From CAYPZT01 sp964415435 (GTDB lineage: Bacteria > Patescibacteriota > Microgenomatia > UBA1406 > GWC2-37-13): 34,683 bases of DNA. A model generated the notes under the pieces. It made no database searches. It was not told the DNA's origin and worked only from the letters and a program-made list of their open reading frames with translations. Below are positions 22,897 to 30,264 of this stretch, in pieces; within the stretch, counting starts at the first letter, position 1, and each line of letters begins with the position of its first letter. The stretch lies in assembly GCA_964415435.1 (NCBI GenBank), contig CAYPZT010000008.1, positions 1 to 34,683 on the forward strand. The letters are read 5' to 3'. Position numbers and translations under genes: made by a program.

Positions 22897-24003
22897 ATGG
22901 CTGAAGCGTTATCTTCGCTTATGTTAAAGGGTACTTCAAATTATCCGATACCTTCTTTATCTGAACTTCACAATAGCGGAGCTCTTCGTGGTCTCAAGGG
23001 CGGCCTGGTAGGTCAGGACGGAACGATTACAAAAAGAAAAATTATTGATAATATCTTTGGTGATCCCAATGAACCTGAAGACGGGGATTTTCCTAACGGG
23101 GATAAGCTTGCGATGCTTCGTGGAACATTCGCTCATAGACTTGCTTCAATAATAACGCCAGTCGGCAGAAGAATCAGATTTTCAAGTAAGGATAAATTGT
23201 TTCATTTTATGTATACAGGTCTTTCCTATCCGGACGACAAGAGGACACAATGTTTATTTAGTGAGCTGCGGTTATATGATGATGGCGAAAGCTTAATGAA
23301 GTACTGGGCATGGGTATTAAACAGACGCCATCCTGAAGCTGAAAAGGATTTTGAACGTATACAAAAGGCCATGGCAAATTATTTTAGCGTCTATTCACGT
23401 TTAGGCCCCCATGTAAAAGCAATAGAGAAACCTTTTGTATTCCGAGCAAAAACACCCGTAGTTACAGCACAGTCCGGTGGCATATTTGATCAGTTACTGC
23501 AATTTGAGAAGCCCGGGATAAGAAAGAGAGGAGAGCCGAAAGAGTTGCGTACACAGGCGGTTGATTTGAAAGGAACATTCAATCCGCGAGATCCGCTCAT
23601 GAAGGTTCAACTCGGAATACAGTTTGTAGGACTGGTAGCAGACGAATATCCGGAGCCTTCCGTTTCCATCTACGATATGAACAAAGCAGCTTTCTATTTT
23701 CTAGAGTCAAACGATATGACGCCCCTTCTAAGAGGGATACTTTTCACCGCTCTGGCCTACCAGACGCCGGACGGCATTCCGAAAGCACGTGATAAAAAGA
23801 AGCAAAAAATCCCCCCTGTTCCAGAAGGTATGCGCATGCTCAATTTCGACTTTGCTCAAATGAATACGGCCCCGCGGATCAGTGCGGAAGCTGAGTACTA
23901 CCGTGAGAGAGCCAAAGAGGCATTTATGCAGTTTGCCGAAAACTCCAGATGGCGGGGGAAACAGTATGATGAGGTAGACGACGTCTTTCAGGACATATAT
24001 TAA
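22897..24003 (+). CDS. Putative PD-(D/E)XK nuclease-superfamily protein
   Basis: The start at 22897 (368 residues, MAEALSSLM) is preferred over an upstream in-frame GTG because the TATAAT (22882-22887) lies inside the longer reading. I see the motif order of RecB/Cas4-like nucleases: a His in MLRGTFAHRLAS, then EKPFVF, then GGIFDQLLQFE (Gly-x-x-Asp), then QAVDLKGTF (Asp-x-Lys) and a following KVQLGIQFVGL in the place of the QxxxY helix. Known members act on DNA ends in repair, recombination or CRISPR adaptation. No CRISPR array or helicase is nearby, so the role is unknown. Assignment is by motif pattern and needs a profile search. Confidence 0.6.
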   Translation: MAEALSSLMLKGTSNYPIPSLSELHNSGALRGLKGGLVGQDGTITKRKIIDNIFGDPNEPEDGDFPNGDKLAMLRGTFAHRLASIITPVGRRIRFSSKDKLFHFMYTGLSYPDDKRTQCLFSELRLYDDGESLMKYWAWVLNRRHPEAEKDFERIQKAMANYFSVYSRLGPHVKAIEKPFVFRAKTPVVTAQSGGIFDQLLQFEKPGIRKRGEPKELRTQAVDLKGTFNPRDPLMKVQLGIQFVGLVADEYPEPSVSIYDMNKAAFYFLESNDMTPLLRGILFTALAYQTPDGIPKARDKKKQKIPPVPEGMRMLNFDFAQMNTAPRISAEAEYYRERAKEAFMQFAENSRWRGKQYDEVDDVFQDIY

Positions 24004-24869
24004 GGAAAGTATGTCTCCTGCCAATGAGGATCAGTCTCAACGGTAAGATCCAAAAATACTTTTTTTCCGGTTGCAAGGGATATTTCCTTACGAGCATAGC
24101 TACCGATTTCTTTTATCTTGCGACCGTCTGCCCCGATAAGCATTTTTTTATGCCTGTCATTTGTTGTCAATATTCTGGCCCTGACATACATAAGACCGTT
24201 GGTACGATGTGTTACCTCATCAACTATTGCAGTTGTTGAGTAGGGAATTTCTTCTCCCATCATGAGAAACACTTTCTCACGAATAAGCTCGGATACAAAT
24301 GTACGACTATCCATGTTTATAAGAGGTGATACTCGATTTTCCGGCAGATCGAGCGACTTGGCAGTATCGGGCAGAGTCTCAAAAATCGCATCGAGAAGAA
24401 GCTTGATATGTTTTCCCTTAAGGGCTGATATTTCAAATGATTTTTGAAACTCATCCTTCATGAATTCGTACTGGGGAAGAAATGTTTTTTCTGTAAGATC
24501 AGTCTTGTTGATGACAAGAAATTTCGGTTTTTCGATTTTTCGCACAATACCCAAAACCCTTCCTTCCTCAAAATCGCGATTGCGGGTATGATCGATCATA
24601 TAGAGCACGAGGTCAACATTTTCGTTGAGCACGGAAAAAGTTTTCTTATTAATGTGTTTTGATAACCTATCCTCAGCTTTTCCAAAAATACCGGGTGTGT
24701 CTATAAAAAGAAGTACGCCCCGTTCTTCCTCATAAACGGCGCGGATCGGAAAACGGGTCGTCTGAGGCTTTGGTGAAGTGATCGCAACCTTTTGACCTAC
24801 TAATGTATTGAGAAATGTGGACTTACCGACGTTTGGTCTACCGATGAGTAAGATTGTGCCTGTCTTCAT
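24000..24869 (-). CDS. era: GTPase Era
   Basis: Ribosome-assembly GTPase that binds 16S rRNA near its 3' end. The 289 residues have P-loop GRPNVGKS (10-17), switch I PKPQTTRFP, FIDTPGIFG (G3), NKTDL (G4) and SALKGK (G5), then a C-terminal KH domain with LIGADGRKIKEIGSYARKEI and VFLDLTVETDPHW. The length is normal. A TATAAA (24878-24883, minus) ends 8 nt before the ATG. The stop overlaps that of the convergent nuclease gene by 4 bp (TTAA). The promoter region includes one arm of a 12-bp inverted repeat shared with the divergent sigma-factor gene. Confidence 0.96.
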   Translation of the reverse strand: MKTGTILLIGRPNVGKSTFLNTLVGQKVAITSPKPQTTRFPIRAVYEEERGVLLFIDTPGIFGKAEDRLSKHINKKTFSVLNENVDLVLYMIDHTRNRDFEEGRVLGIVRKIEKPKFLVINKTDLTEKTFLPQYEFMKDEFQKSFEISALKGKHIKLLLDAIFETLPDTAKSLDLPENRVSPLINMDSRTFVSELIREKVFLMMGEEIPYSTTAIVDEVTHRTNGLMYVRARILTTNDRHKKMLIGADGRKIKEIGSYARKEISLATGKKVFLDLTVETDPHWQETYFP

Positions 24870-24890
24870 GAGGATATTTTATACCACTTC

Positions 24891-24950
24891 GCTTTTATTT
24901 ACCATGGTTTAAATTGGTAGCTACTTCCGTAGCTTTGTGTAAATAAAAGC
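24891..24950. repeat. Perfect 12-bp inverted repeat with inner hairpin between era and the ECF sigma gene
   Basis: GCTTTTATTTAC (24891-24902) and GTAAATAAAAGC (24939-24950) are exact inverse copies. Inside them AGCTAC and GTAGCT form a second short stem around TTCC. The left arm lies just upstream of the era -10 and the right arm about 45 bp upstream of the sigma-factor -10. It could be a pair of operator half-sites looped together, or a structured RNA. Confidence 0.55.
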
Positions 24951-25009
24951 TTCGCGAGTATGACCAATCTAAAAAAAGCGGAGGAGTATAACAGTATAAT
25001 TAATAAATA

Positions 25010-25507
25010 ATGCAGATAGATGATAAAGCCGTAATAAGACGGGTTAAGGCCGGAGACATCGAGGCTTATGAAAGCATTGTCCGTGCATACTCATCTCCCA
25101 TACTGGGGTACACAAGAAAGCATCTTTTTCAGAAAGAAGACGCGGAAGACCTGGTTCAAAACACCTTCATACAATTTTATAAGGCAATCTACCGCTTTGA
25201 CGAAAGTCGACCCGTTTTGCCGTATCTCTTTGAAATTGTCAAGAATGAACTAAAGATGTATTACCGAAAGCATAGGAAGCATGTTTCCTTTGACGAGAGA
25301 ATTAACACCATAGCCTTTGTTCCAAGAGAATTTTTTGACGTAAAAGAACTTTTAAGACCTTTGCCGCATATCCAGCGTAAAGCGCTTGAACTTGTATACG
25401 AGGGATATTCATACGAGGAAATTGCAAAAAAATTACAGAAAAAACTGAATACAGTCCGCACATTGATCAGACGTGCACGATTACAAATTACTAAAATACG
25501 GGTGTGA
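25010..25507 (+). CDS. ECF-type RNA polymerase sigma factor
   Basis: A 165-residue sigma70-family factor with only regions 2 and 4. Region 2: KEDAEDLVQNTFIQFYKAIY followed by PYLFEIVKNELKMYYRKHRK (-10 recognition). Region 4: LPHIQRKALELVYEGYSYEE with the HTH IAKKLQKKLNTVRTLIRRAR. A TATAAT (24995-25000) ends 9 nt before the ATG. The stop overlaps a GTG start of the next gene (GTGA), so they are coupled. In ECF modules the following membrane protein is often the anti-sigma factor, and the third gene here encodes an exported protein. Confidence 0.93.
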   Translation: MQIDDKAVIRRVKAGDIEAYESIVRAYSSPILGYTRKHLFQKEDAEDLVQNTFIQFYKAIYRFDESRPVLPYLFEIVKNELKMYYRKHRKHVSFDERINTIAFVPREFFDVKELLRPLPHIQRKALELVYEGYSYEEIAKKLQKKLNTVRTLIRRARLQITKIRV

Positions 25508-25878
25508 AAAAAATAGAAAAAAAGATTCTTCATAAGGTATATCAGTATGAAGCTCGACAAACAGTTTTTGCTGTTTTTTTCAATGCATTGGGATTAGTTC
25601 TTTTTGGAGGAGTCGTCTTTTATACCGTGTCCGTCATTATTCGCGTAATGGAGGAACAAAAAACGTGGGACGTACTTGAAATCTTTTCTGAGGATCTGGA
25701 AGTGATAAGACAATATTGGACTGAGGTGGCAGCGATACTCTATGAAGAACTACCGAAGGATTGGTTTGTGGGATTCATCATTGCGTCGGGATTTTTTGTA
25801 GGAATACTGTTTCTTATTCTAAAAAATATACCGGTGCTCTATAAGAAAATAGCCTGTCTTCTGAAAGAACATGATTAG
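25504..25878 (+). CDS. Two-segment membrane protein, candidate anti-sigma partner
   Basis: A 124-residue protein starting at a GTG that overlaps the sigma factor stop by 4 nt. It has two membrane segments (about 21-47 and 88-108), a cytosolic N-terminal basic stretch (KKIEKKILHKVYQYEARQT), an acidic extracytoplasmic loop (EEQKTWDVLEIFSEDLEVIR and onward) and a short basic tail. No zinc-binding anti-sigma motif (HxxxCxxC) is present and I recognise no family. Tight coupling to an ECF sigma gene is the reason to suspect it controls that factor. Confidence 0.7.
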   Translation: MKKIEKKILHKVYQYEARQTVFAVFFNALGLVLFGGVVFYTVSVIIRVMEEQKTWDVLEIFSEDLEVIRQYWTEVAAILYEELPKDWFVGFIIASGFFVGILFLILKNIPVLYKKIACLLKEHD

Positions 25879-25945
25879 AAAATGAAACTTTTTTTCGTTA
25901 TCTGCATATCCACTAGTACAGTTATAAATGTTCTTCCTTAGCCTT

Positions 25946-26593
25946 ATGAAAAATATTCTCGCTCTTTTTATATTAATATTTCTTATCACCCCTTCATTTT
26001 CTTTCGCGGAAGGCCGGAGATCAAAAAATGATGTTGAGTCTGGCGTAAAAAGTGTGTTTGAAAATATACGCCGTGCGGTAGCACAAAAAGTGAAAGAAAA
26101 TAAGCCTGTCCATCTGGTCCAGGCAAAAGTGACGGCGAAAAGCGGATCAAGTATTACAGTCGAAGAAAACGGAAAAACCTATACGGTGATGGTTCAAACC
26201 GGTACTAAAACCCGCCGTCATTTTTGGGGAGAAGGATCGTTCGATGAAATATCTGTCGGCGACCTTCTCAATATATGGGGTAAATTTACCGATGATGCGC
26301 AATCAACAATTCACGCCACACTCATACGCAATACCTCTGTCATGAAGCGGCACGGAGTTTTTACGGGAGTGGTGGTTTCAAAAGGCGATACAGCCTTTAC
26401 TCTGCAAAGCAAAGAAAGAGGAGAGCAGAATGTAACGGTTTCCTCCTCTACAAAGTTTGTAGATAACAACGGGACACAGTTATCATTTACTGACGTATTG
26501 GAGAACGATATGGTACGTGTGCAGGGTGTATGGGACAAGGAAGCTAATACGATTTCAGAGGTAACCTTGGTCAAAAAACTGGGACCACGCTAA
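25946..26593 (+). CDS. Exported protein with tandem DUF5666-like OB-fold domains
   Basis: I take the ATG at 25946 (MKNILALFILIFLITPSFSFA, 215 residues) since an upstream ATG at 25928 lies inside a TATAAA. A signal peptide of about 21 residues leads into a charged linker (EGRRSKNDVESGVKSVFENI) and two similar beta domains: VTAKSGSSITVEENGKTYTV with DEISVGDLLNIWGKF, and VVVSKGDTAFTLQSKERGEQ with DVLENDMVRVQGVWD. The strand pattern and the GD-x-V/L-x-V-x-G spacing are those of DUF5666-type domains. It is probably under control of the ECF sigma factor two genes upstream. Confidence 0.78.
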   Translation: MKNILALFILIFLITPSFSFAEGRRSKNDVESGVKSVFENIRRAVAQKVKENKPVHLVQAKVTAKSGSSITVEENGKTYTVMVQTGTKTRRHFWGEGSFDEISVGDLLNIWGKFTDDAQSTIHATLIRNTSVMKRHGVFTGVVVSKGDTAFTLQSKERGEQNVTVSSSTKFVDNNGTQLSFTDVLENDMVRVQGVWDKEANTISEVTLVKKLGPR

Positions 26594-26596
26594 TTT

Positions 26597-26800
26597 TTAT
26601 TTTTTATATTCCAAAATATCCGCAGGCTGGCAGTCGAGTGCTTTACAGATGGCTTCAAGAGTAGAGAAACGTATCGCCTTTGCTTTTGCATTTTTTAAGA
26701 TGGAAAGATTTGCCATAGTGATACCTACTTTTTCCGCAAGTTCGGTAACGCTCATTTTTCGTTTCGCCAGCATGACGTCTATGTTGGTTACTATTGCCAT
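26597..26800 (-). CDS. Small Xre/Cro-type HTH regulator (YozG-like)
   Basis: A 67-residue single-domain HTH protein. The helix-turn-helix is KMSVTELAEKVGITMANLSI followed by ILKNAKAKAIRFSTLEAIC and the standard ending ALDCQPADILEYKK. This family is regularly found next to DUF2975 membrane proteins (the YoaS/YozG arrangement in Bacillus), exactly as here, 7 nt after the DUF2975 gene. A TATAAG (minus) ends 6 nt before the ATG, so an internal leaderless transcript is possible in addition to the operon transcript. Confidence 0.92.
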   Translation of the reverse strand: MAIVTNIDVMLAKRKMSVTELAEKVGITMANLSILKNAKAKAIRFSTLEAICKALDCQPADILEYKK

Positions 26801-26807
26801 ATGTTTC

Positions 26808-27284
26808 TTATACTGTTAAATCATTTTCTGACTTCATATCAACAGCGTTCTGGAGGAGTTTTTGAAAAATGCTGGTTGCCGTGGCGATCACGATAGAAAT
26901 AAAAACAGCAACAAATCCCAGCATAGTGGGTCCCGCAGGATCGTCGCCTTTGACTACGAAACGAATATAAAGAATAGCGGTAAGAAGGAAGCCGATTACG
27001 GCAAACGCGCAGTATTTGACATTCCTAACTGCGCCAATGGCCGATTGAGAGAATATCTTATCCCGTTCGATATATTTGAGTAGTTTATAAGCTTGATAGA
27101 GCGCTAAAAAGAACGGAAGGGAAGCAATATAGATATAGATAATGAACGGATCAAGATAGATGCTTACAAGGTCTAAATCTTTGGCTCTGCCCTCCGTCTG
27201 AGGAAACCAGATAAGAGCTATCGCGGCAACGAGGGCAATGAGTAAAACTACTACCTTAAGAAATAGAGTGGACCCGCGTTTCAT
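26808..27284 (-). CDS. DUF2975 family membrane protein
   Basis: A 158-residue protein with four hydrophobic segments (about 7-26, 42-66, 89-108 and 119-139). The arrangement and the central LYQAYKLLKYIERDKIFSQS AIG stretch fit DUF2975. These proteins pair with a small Xre regulator and are thought to sense a membrane-related signal, but no ligand is known. The gene has a good promoter (27313-27341) and a leader of about 22 nt, without an obvious Shine-Dalgarno. Confidence 0.85.
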   Translation of the reverse strand: MKRGSTLFLKVVVLLIALVAAIALIWFPQTEGRAKDLDLVSIYLDPFIIYIYIASLPFFLALYQAYKLLKYIERDKIFSQSAIGAVRNVKYCAFAVIGFLLTAILYIRFVVKGDDPAGPTMLGFVAVFISIVIATATSIFQKLLQNAVDMKSENDLTV

Positions 27285-27312
27285 AGTGAGTTCGTAATTT
27301 ATAGGTATCCCA

Positions 27313-27341
27313 ATTCTACCCCTCTATTTATCGTTTGTCAA
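27313..27341 (-). promoter_or_regulatory. Sigma70-type promoter for the DUF2975-HTH pair
   Basis: On the minus strand TTGACA (27336-27341), a 17-nt spacer and TAGAAT (27313-27318). It lies 28 nt upstream of the DUF2975 ATG at 27284. Confidence 0.7.
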
Positions 27342-27394
27342 TACATAATTATCGTTATTCATTATAAATGGAGGAAAATTATCTGAGACTGGAT

Positions 27395-27490
27395 GCTGAG
27401 CGTGTCGGTCAAGACCCAAACCGTCCTTATAACTCGATAGTAAAGTGTATCATCTCCAGGCTAAATGAGACAAACGAGACAGTATAAAAA
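27395..27490 (+). repeat. Direct repeat copy A (about 90 bp) at the left border of the accessory segment
   Basis: This stretch is closely repeated at 32745-32830: both contain GCTGAGCGTGTCGG, AGACCCAAACCGTCCTTATA, GTGTATCATCTC, AGGCTAAATGAGACAAA and GAGACAGTATAAAAA. Copy A has a 10-nt insertion after CCGTCCTTATA and a few substitutions. Inside it is an imperfect 9-nt tandem duplication (ATGAGACAA/ACGAGACAG). The two copies bracket about 5.25 kb that includes the broken recombinase gene, so they are candidate attachment sites or remnants of a duplicated intergenic element. Confidence 0.75.
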
Positions 27491-27508
27491 AACTCGTAAC
27501 TTAATAAG

Positions 27509-27613
27509 CTAAATAAACCTAAATAAACAATTTGCTTTTTCCCATGGCAGTCGGACTATCTTTTTTATGTAAGGTTGTGCTGCGGAAAAGGAGTAAGTTC
27601 GAACCTTTTTCGC
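27509..27613. other. Gene-free stretch with tandem 10-mer and a 10-bp hairpin
   Basis: From 27285 to 27709 (425 bp) no gene is evident. Beyond the promoter and direct repeat copy A it contains a perfect tandem 10-mer (CTAAATAAAC at 27509-27518 and 27519-27528) and a hairpin of ten pairs with one G-T wobble: GCGGAAAAGG (27582-27591) with CCTTTTTCGC (27604-27613). The GTTCGAAC in the hairpin loop resembles a tRNA T-loop, but no cloverleaf can be completed. Confidence 0.4.
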
Positions 27614-27709
27614 TAACTTAAAAACGACGCATTACTATGAAGGTCAATAAATTCTACAGTTTACGTTATTGTATGGACCCAAAAGTAAAAAAAATGATAT
27701 AATGTGATC

Positions 27710-28281
27710 GTGATTGTATCATCTACTACAGTGGGGTCGTGGGACTCGGTTACGTTGGCTTACCTCTTGCTATCTTAGTAAAGAAAAAAGGTTATAGAGT
27801 ACATGGGGTTGTTAAGACGAAAAGAAGAGCAAGTCTGATCAATAAACGAATATGTCCGTTCGAAGATAGACAGTTAGCAAGCGATTTAAAAAAATATCCA
27901 ATAGTCACATCTACGAGCTTCCGATCTTTAAGAGATTGTGAGATCATAGTTGTATGTGTCCCTACTCCTGTAAAAGAGAATTACATGCCTGACTACGAGC
28001 CACTAGTATCCTCTACTCAGAGGATAGGTAAAATCCTAAAAAAAGGGCACTTAGTGATCTTCGAATCAACAGTAAATCCAGGCGCAATCAAAGAGGTAAT
28101 TATCCCTCTGCTAGAAAAGATCTCCCATTTGAAGGTCGGGGATGACTTTGATATTTCACATTGTCCTGAACGAATTAACCCTGGCGATAAAAAATGGAGT
28201 ATCCAGAATATACCGAGAGTCATTGGTAGTTATACAGAGAAGGGTCTTATTAGAACTTATGACTTCTATCATTCAATAGAT
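27710..28281 (+). pseudogene. Nucleotide-sugar dehydrogenase fragment (UDP-glucose/ManNAc type), frameshifted and truncated
   Basis: The N-terminal half of a UDP-sugar 6-dehydrogenase: VVGLGYVGLPLAILVKKKGY (Rossmann fold), CEIIVVCVPTPVKENYMPDY, VIFESTVNPGAIKEVIIPLLE and CPERINPGDKKWSIQNIPRV. The catalytic-Cys half is missing. The frame holding VGLGYVG has no credible start. A GTG at 27710, 6 nt after TATAAT (27698-27703), opens the other frame (VIVSSTTVG), and a one-base shift near 27735 would join the two. Homology stops near 28281, where the DNA becomes coding-like in the opposite direction. The intact enzyme would make UDP-uronic acids for surface sugars; this copy cannot be functional. 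Confidence 0.75.
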
Positions 28282-28282
28282 A

Positions 28283-28495
28283 TTCCGCTTTGTTCCATTC
28301 CGGCTGCTACCTTGGCACCGATTTCCATACCTTTTAATTGTCTTCTAGACGCCGTTGTATCAGCATGAATATGACCGGCCTCTATGTTAACAGTAGTAAT
28401 ACTCTTCTTATTCAAATATCCTTCCACTTCTTGTATAGTCCCTTCTATAGTTTCTTCATCTATCTTTACGGGGTGATATTCGTTAACTTTGCCAA
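28283..28495 (-). pseudogene. Internal fragment of an unidentified protein, reversed between two other fragments
   Basis: On the minus strand about 70 codons read as convincing protein: KIDEETIEGTIQEVEGYLNK, then EAGHIHADTTASRRQLKGME and IGAKVAAGMEQSGI. Beyond about 28495 on one side and 28283 on the other the frame degenerates into antisense of the neighbouring gene fragments. There is no proper start or stop, so this is a piece of a larger gene. I do not recognise the family. Its borders coincide with the ends of homology of the flanking dehydrogenase and recombinase fragments, which defines it as a separate block. Confidence 0.5.
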
Positions 28496-28496
28496 A

Positions 28497-29282
28497 AGAG
28501 GAAACAAGTATTGGTTTTCCCTTATTGATCCTGACCGTGGACACATAGTTGCTGAGATGTTTGAACGAGTAGCCAGAGATGGAGATAGTGGAAGAACTCT
28601 CAAAAAATGGCTGGATACTTGTCTTACAACAAGAACAGGTAAACAAGTTACATTGAGCCAGATTTATCTCATGCTGAAAAATCCATTTTATAATGGAGAG
28701 TTTGAATACCCTATTGGAAGTGGCAACTGGTATAAAGGGTCATATAAACCCCTGATTACTAAAGAAATATTTGAAAAAGTACAAAAACAGCTAATTGTTC
28801 CAAAGAAATCAAAATGGGGTGGAAAAACATTTACCTTTAAGGATTTATTCAAATGTGCGAGCTGTAGATCGCTGGTTATTGGGGAAGATAGGTATAGAAA
28901 GAGAAAATATAGTGAGCCACGCTATCACATTTATTATCACTGCACGAGACAAAAGAAGTATGGTTGTCCAGAGCCCTACATCACTGAAGAAAAATTAATT
29001 AAACAAATCCTTCGATACATTAATTTCATGTATATGGCACACCCTCAGCTTTTCGAGTTAAATAACTTTTTGAAATATAGTATGGGCGAATATAAGAAAA
29101 TGAGAGATGAAATCCTGTGGGCACAAGACATTAATCCAGACAACAAACCAATTAATTTTATGGACTATGCCAACTACGCATTTCGTAACGGAACAATACA
29201 AGAAAAAAGAGAAATAACGAATGTATTAAAGAGACAACTGTATATTCATAACGAGACAGTCACTTCATTGCCGCTTATTTAG
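28497..29282 (+). pseudogene. Large serine recombinase, C-terminal part without catalytic domain
   Basis: The frame from about 28497 encodes the Recombinase domain (IDPDRGHIVAEMFERVARDG, TLSQIYLMLKNPFYNGEFEY, ITKEIFEKVQKQL) and the zinc-ribbon domain (FKCASCRSLV and YHCTRQKKYGCPEPYI, four cysteines) of a large serine recombinase, ending at a natural stop. The N-terminal resolvase domain with the nucleophilic Ser is absent; upstream codons of the same frame (28338-28496) are antisense of another fragment. It may still be translated from an internal start and bind DNA, but it cannot cut. The intact enzyme would integrate or invert DNA, which fits the direct repeats at 27395 and 32745. Confidence 0.8.
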
Positions 29283-29309
29283 ATCGATAATATATACTAC
29301 AAATAACCT

Positions 29310-29651
29310 ATGTTATTTTTATTTCAAATCATTGGTTATATTGGTACTTTCCTATCAATCTGGGCATACGTTCCTCAGATAAGACATTTACTCCAAGAAC
29401 GCTGTTCTGCTGGCATTAGTCTTAAAACATACGTTATATGGATAATTTCCTCACTTTGTATTTTGCTTTACAGTATTAGTATCATGGCAATCGTTATTAT
29501 TGTCATGCAGATAGCAAATCTACTTGCGATTACTACGATCCTAATTTTTGCCAAAAAATATCAAGGAAACTTTTGTCCATATCATAAAGCACTACAGTCT
29601 GAATCTCTTGATGCGCTTAAAGATAAAAGTGGCTTAGGAGCAAACACCTAG
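29310..29651 (+). CDS. PQ-loop (SemiSWEET-like) membrane protein
   Basis: A 113-residue protein with three membrane segments (about 5-21, 41-59 and 61-80) and the PQ-loop motif FLSIWAYVPQIRHLLQERCS (P22-Q23). One three-helix bundle is the unit of bacterial SemiSWEET transporters, which dimerise to pass small sugars; the substrate here is unknown. The C-terminal tail is soluble and atypically long (about 30 residues, KKYQGNFCPYHKALQ). It lies 27 nt after the broken recombinase. A TATACT ends 11 nt before the ATG. Confidence 0.85.
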   Translation: MLFLFQIIGYIGTFLSIWAYVPQIRHLLQERCSAGISLKTYVIWIISSLCILLYSISIMAIVIIVMQIANLLAITTILIFAKKYQGNFCPYHKALQSESLDALKDKSGLGANT

Positions 29652-29669
29652 TTACTTATTCTTAGTTTG

Positions 29670-30224
29670 CTACTCGTCTTCAATGAACTCATCGGTTATG
29701 GTAATCTCTACATTTTTACTAGTAAGAGTTTTTTGAATTAAATGGAGATTTCTATGAGGGTTGGGTATATTTGATAGAGAAAACCATTCATTGGTAGTTG
29801 GCCGATACAGGTTAATTGTTCCAAAATTAAATAATCTGCCAATAATTCCTTGAGTAAGATTAACCTTAGTTATCTGATTGCAGTCAAACTCCCGTTCTGT
29901 TCTGGAGAAGAAACCGGATTTATAGATTATTTTCCCTGGTTTTACTTCATAATAATTCTCCAGCCACTGAGCGATGATAATTATCATAAAGAGTATTTTG
30001 ATCAGTATGAGGCCAATATTTGCTATAGTACTGATTAAATTAAGGGTAACCGTTGTATCAAGAGGAAAAGTAAAAAACACTAAAGGTAACCTCAGTCCGA
30101 CACCAATAGCTAAGAAAACAAATTCTAATACAACTAGGTATAATGCCAAAATAACGCCACTTCGATAGATAGTTATATGAGATATGAACAGCTTGTTGTC
30201 AGGAATGCTAGTTTTTAATGCCAT
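29670..30224 (-). CDS. Bacterial PH-domain (bPH2/DUF304) membrane protein
   Basis: A 184-residue protein with two N-terminal hydrophobic segments (about 17-40 and 70-88) followed by a bacterial pleckstrin-homology domain: ENYYEVKPGKIIYKSGFFSR, EREFDCNQITKVNLTQGIIG and RLFNFGTINLYRPT. This is the layout of YdbS/YdbT-like proteins, whose function is unclear. It is 40 nt downstream of the alkA gene on the same strand and may be the last gene of the ArsR operon. An AGGAAG lies about 10 nt before the ATG. Confidence 0.85.
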   Translation of the reverse strand: MALKTSIPDNKLFISHITIYRSGVILALYLVVLEFVFLAIGVGLRLPLVFFTFPLDTTVTLNLISTIANIGLILIKILFMIIIIAQWLENYYEVKPGKIIYKSGFFSRTEREFDCNQITKVNLTQGIIGRLFNFGTINLYRPTTNEWFSLSNIPNPHRNLHLIQKTLTSKNVEITITDEFIEDE

Positions 30225-30264
30225 ATGTATATACTTCCTGCAAGGATGTTAGCCATAGTTTTAT

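Noticed and set aside
27571..27613. tRNA-like GTTCGAAC motif in the gene-free stretch
   Set aside because: No acceptor, D-arm or anticodon stem can be paired around it, and the bases instead form a simple hairpin.
28338..28496. N-terminal extension of the recombinase frame
   Set aside because: The translation is low-complexity hydrophobic antisense of the minus-strand fragment and replaces the expected catalytic domain.
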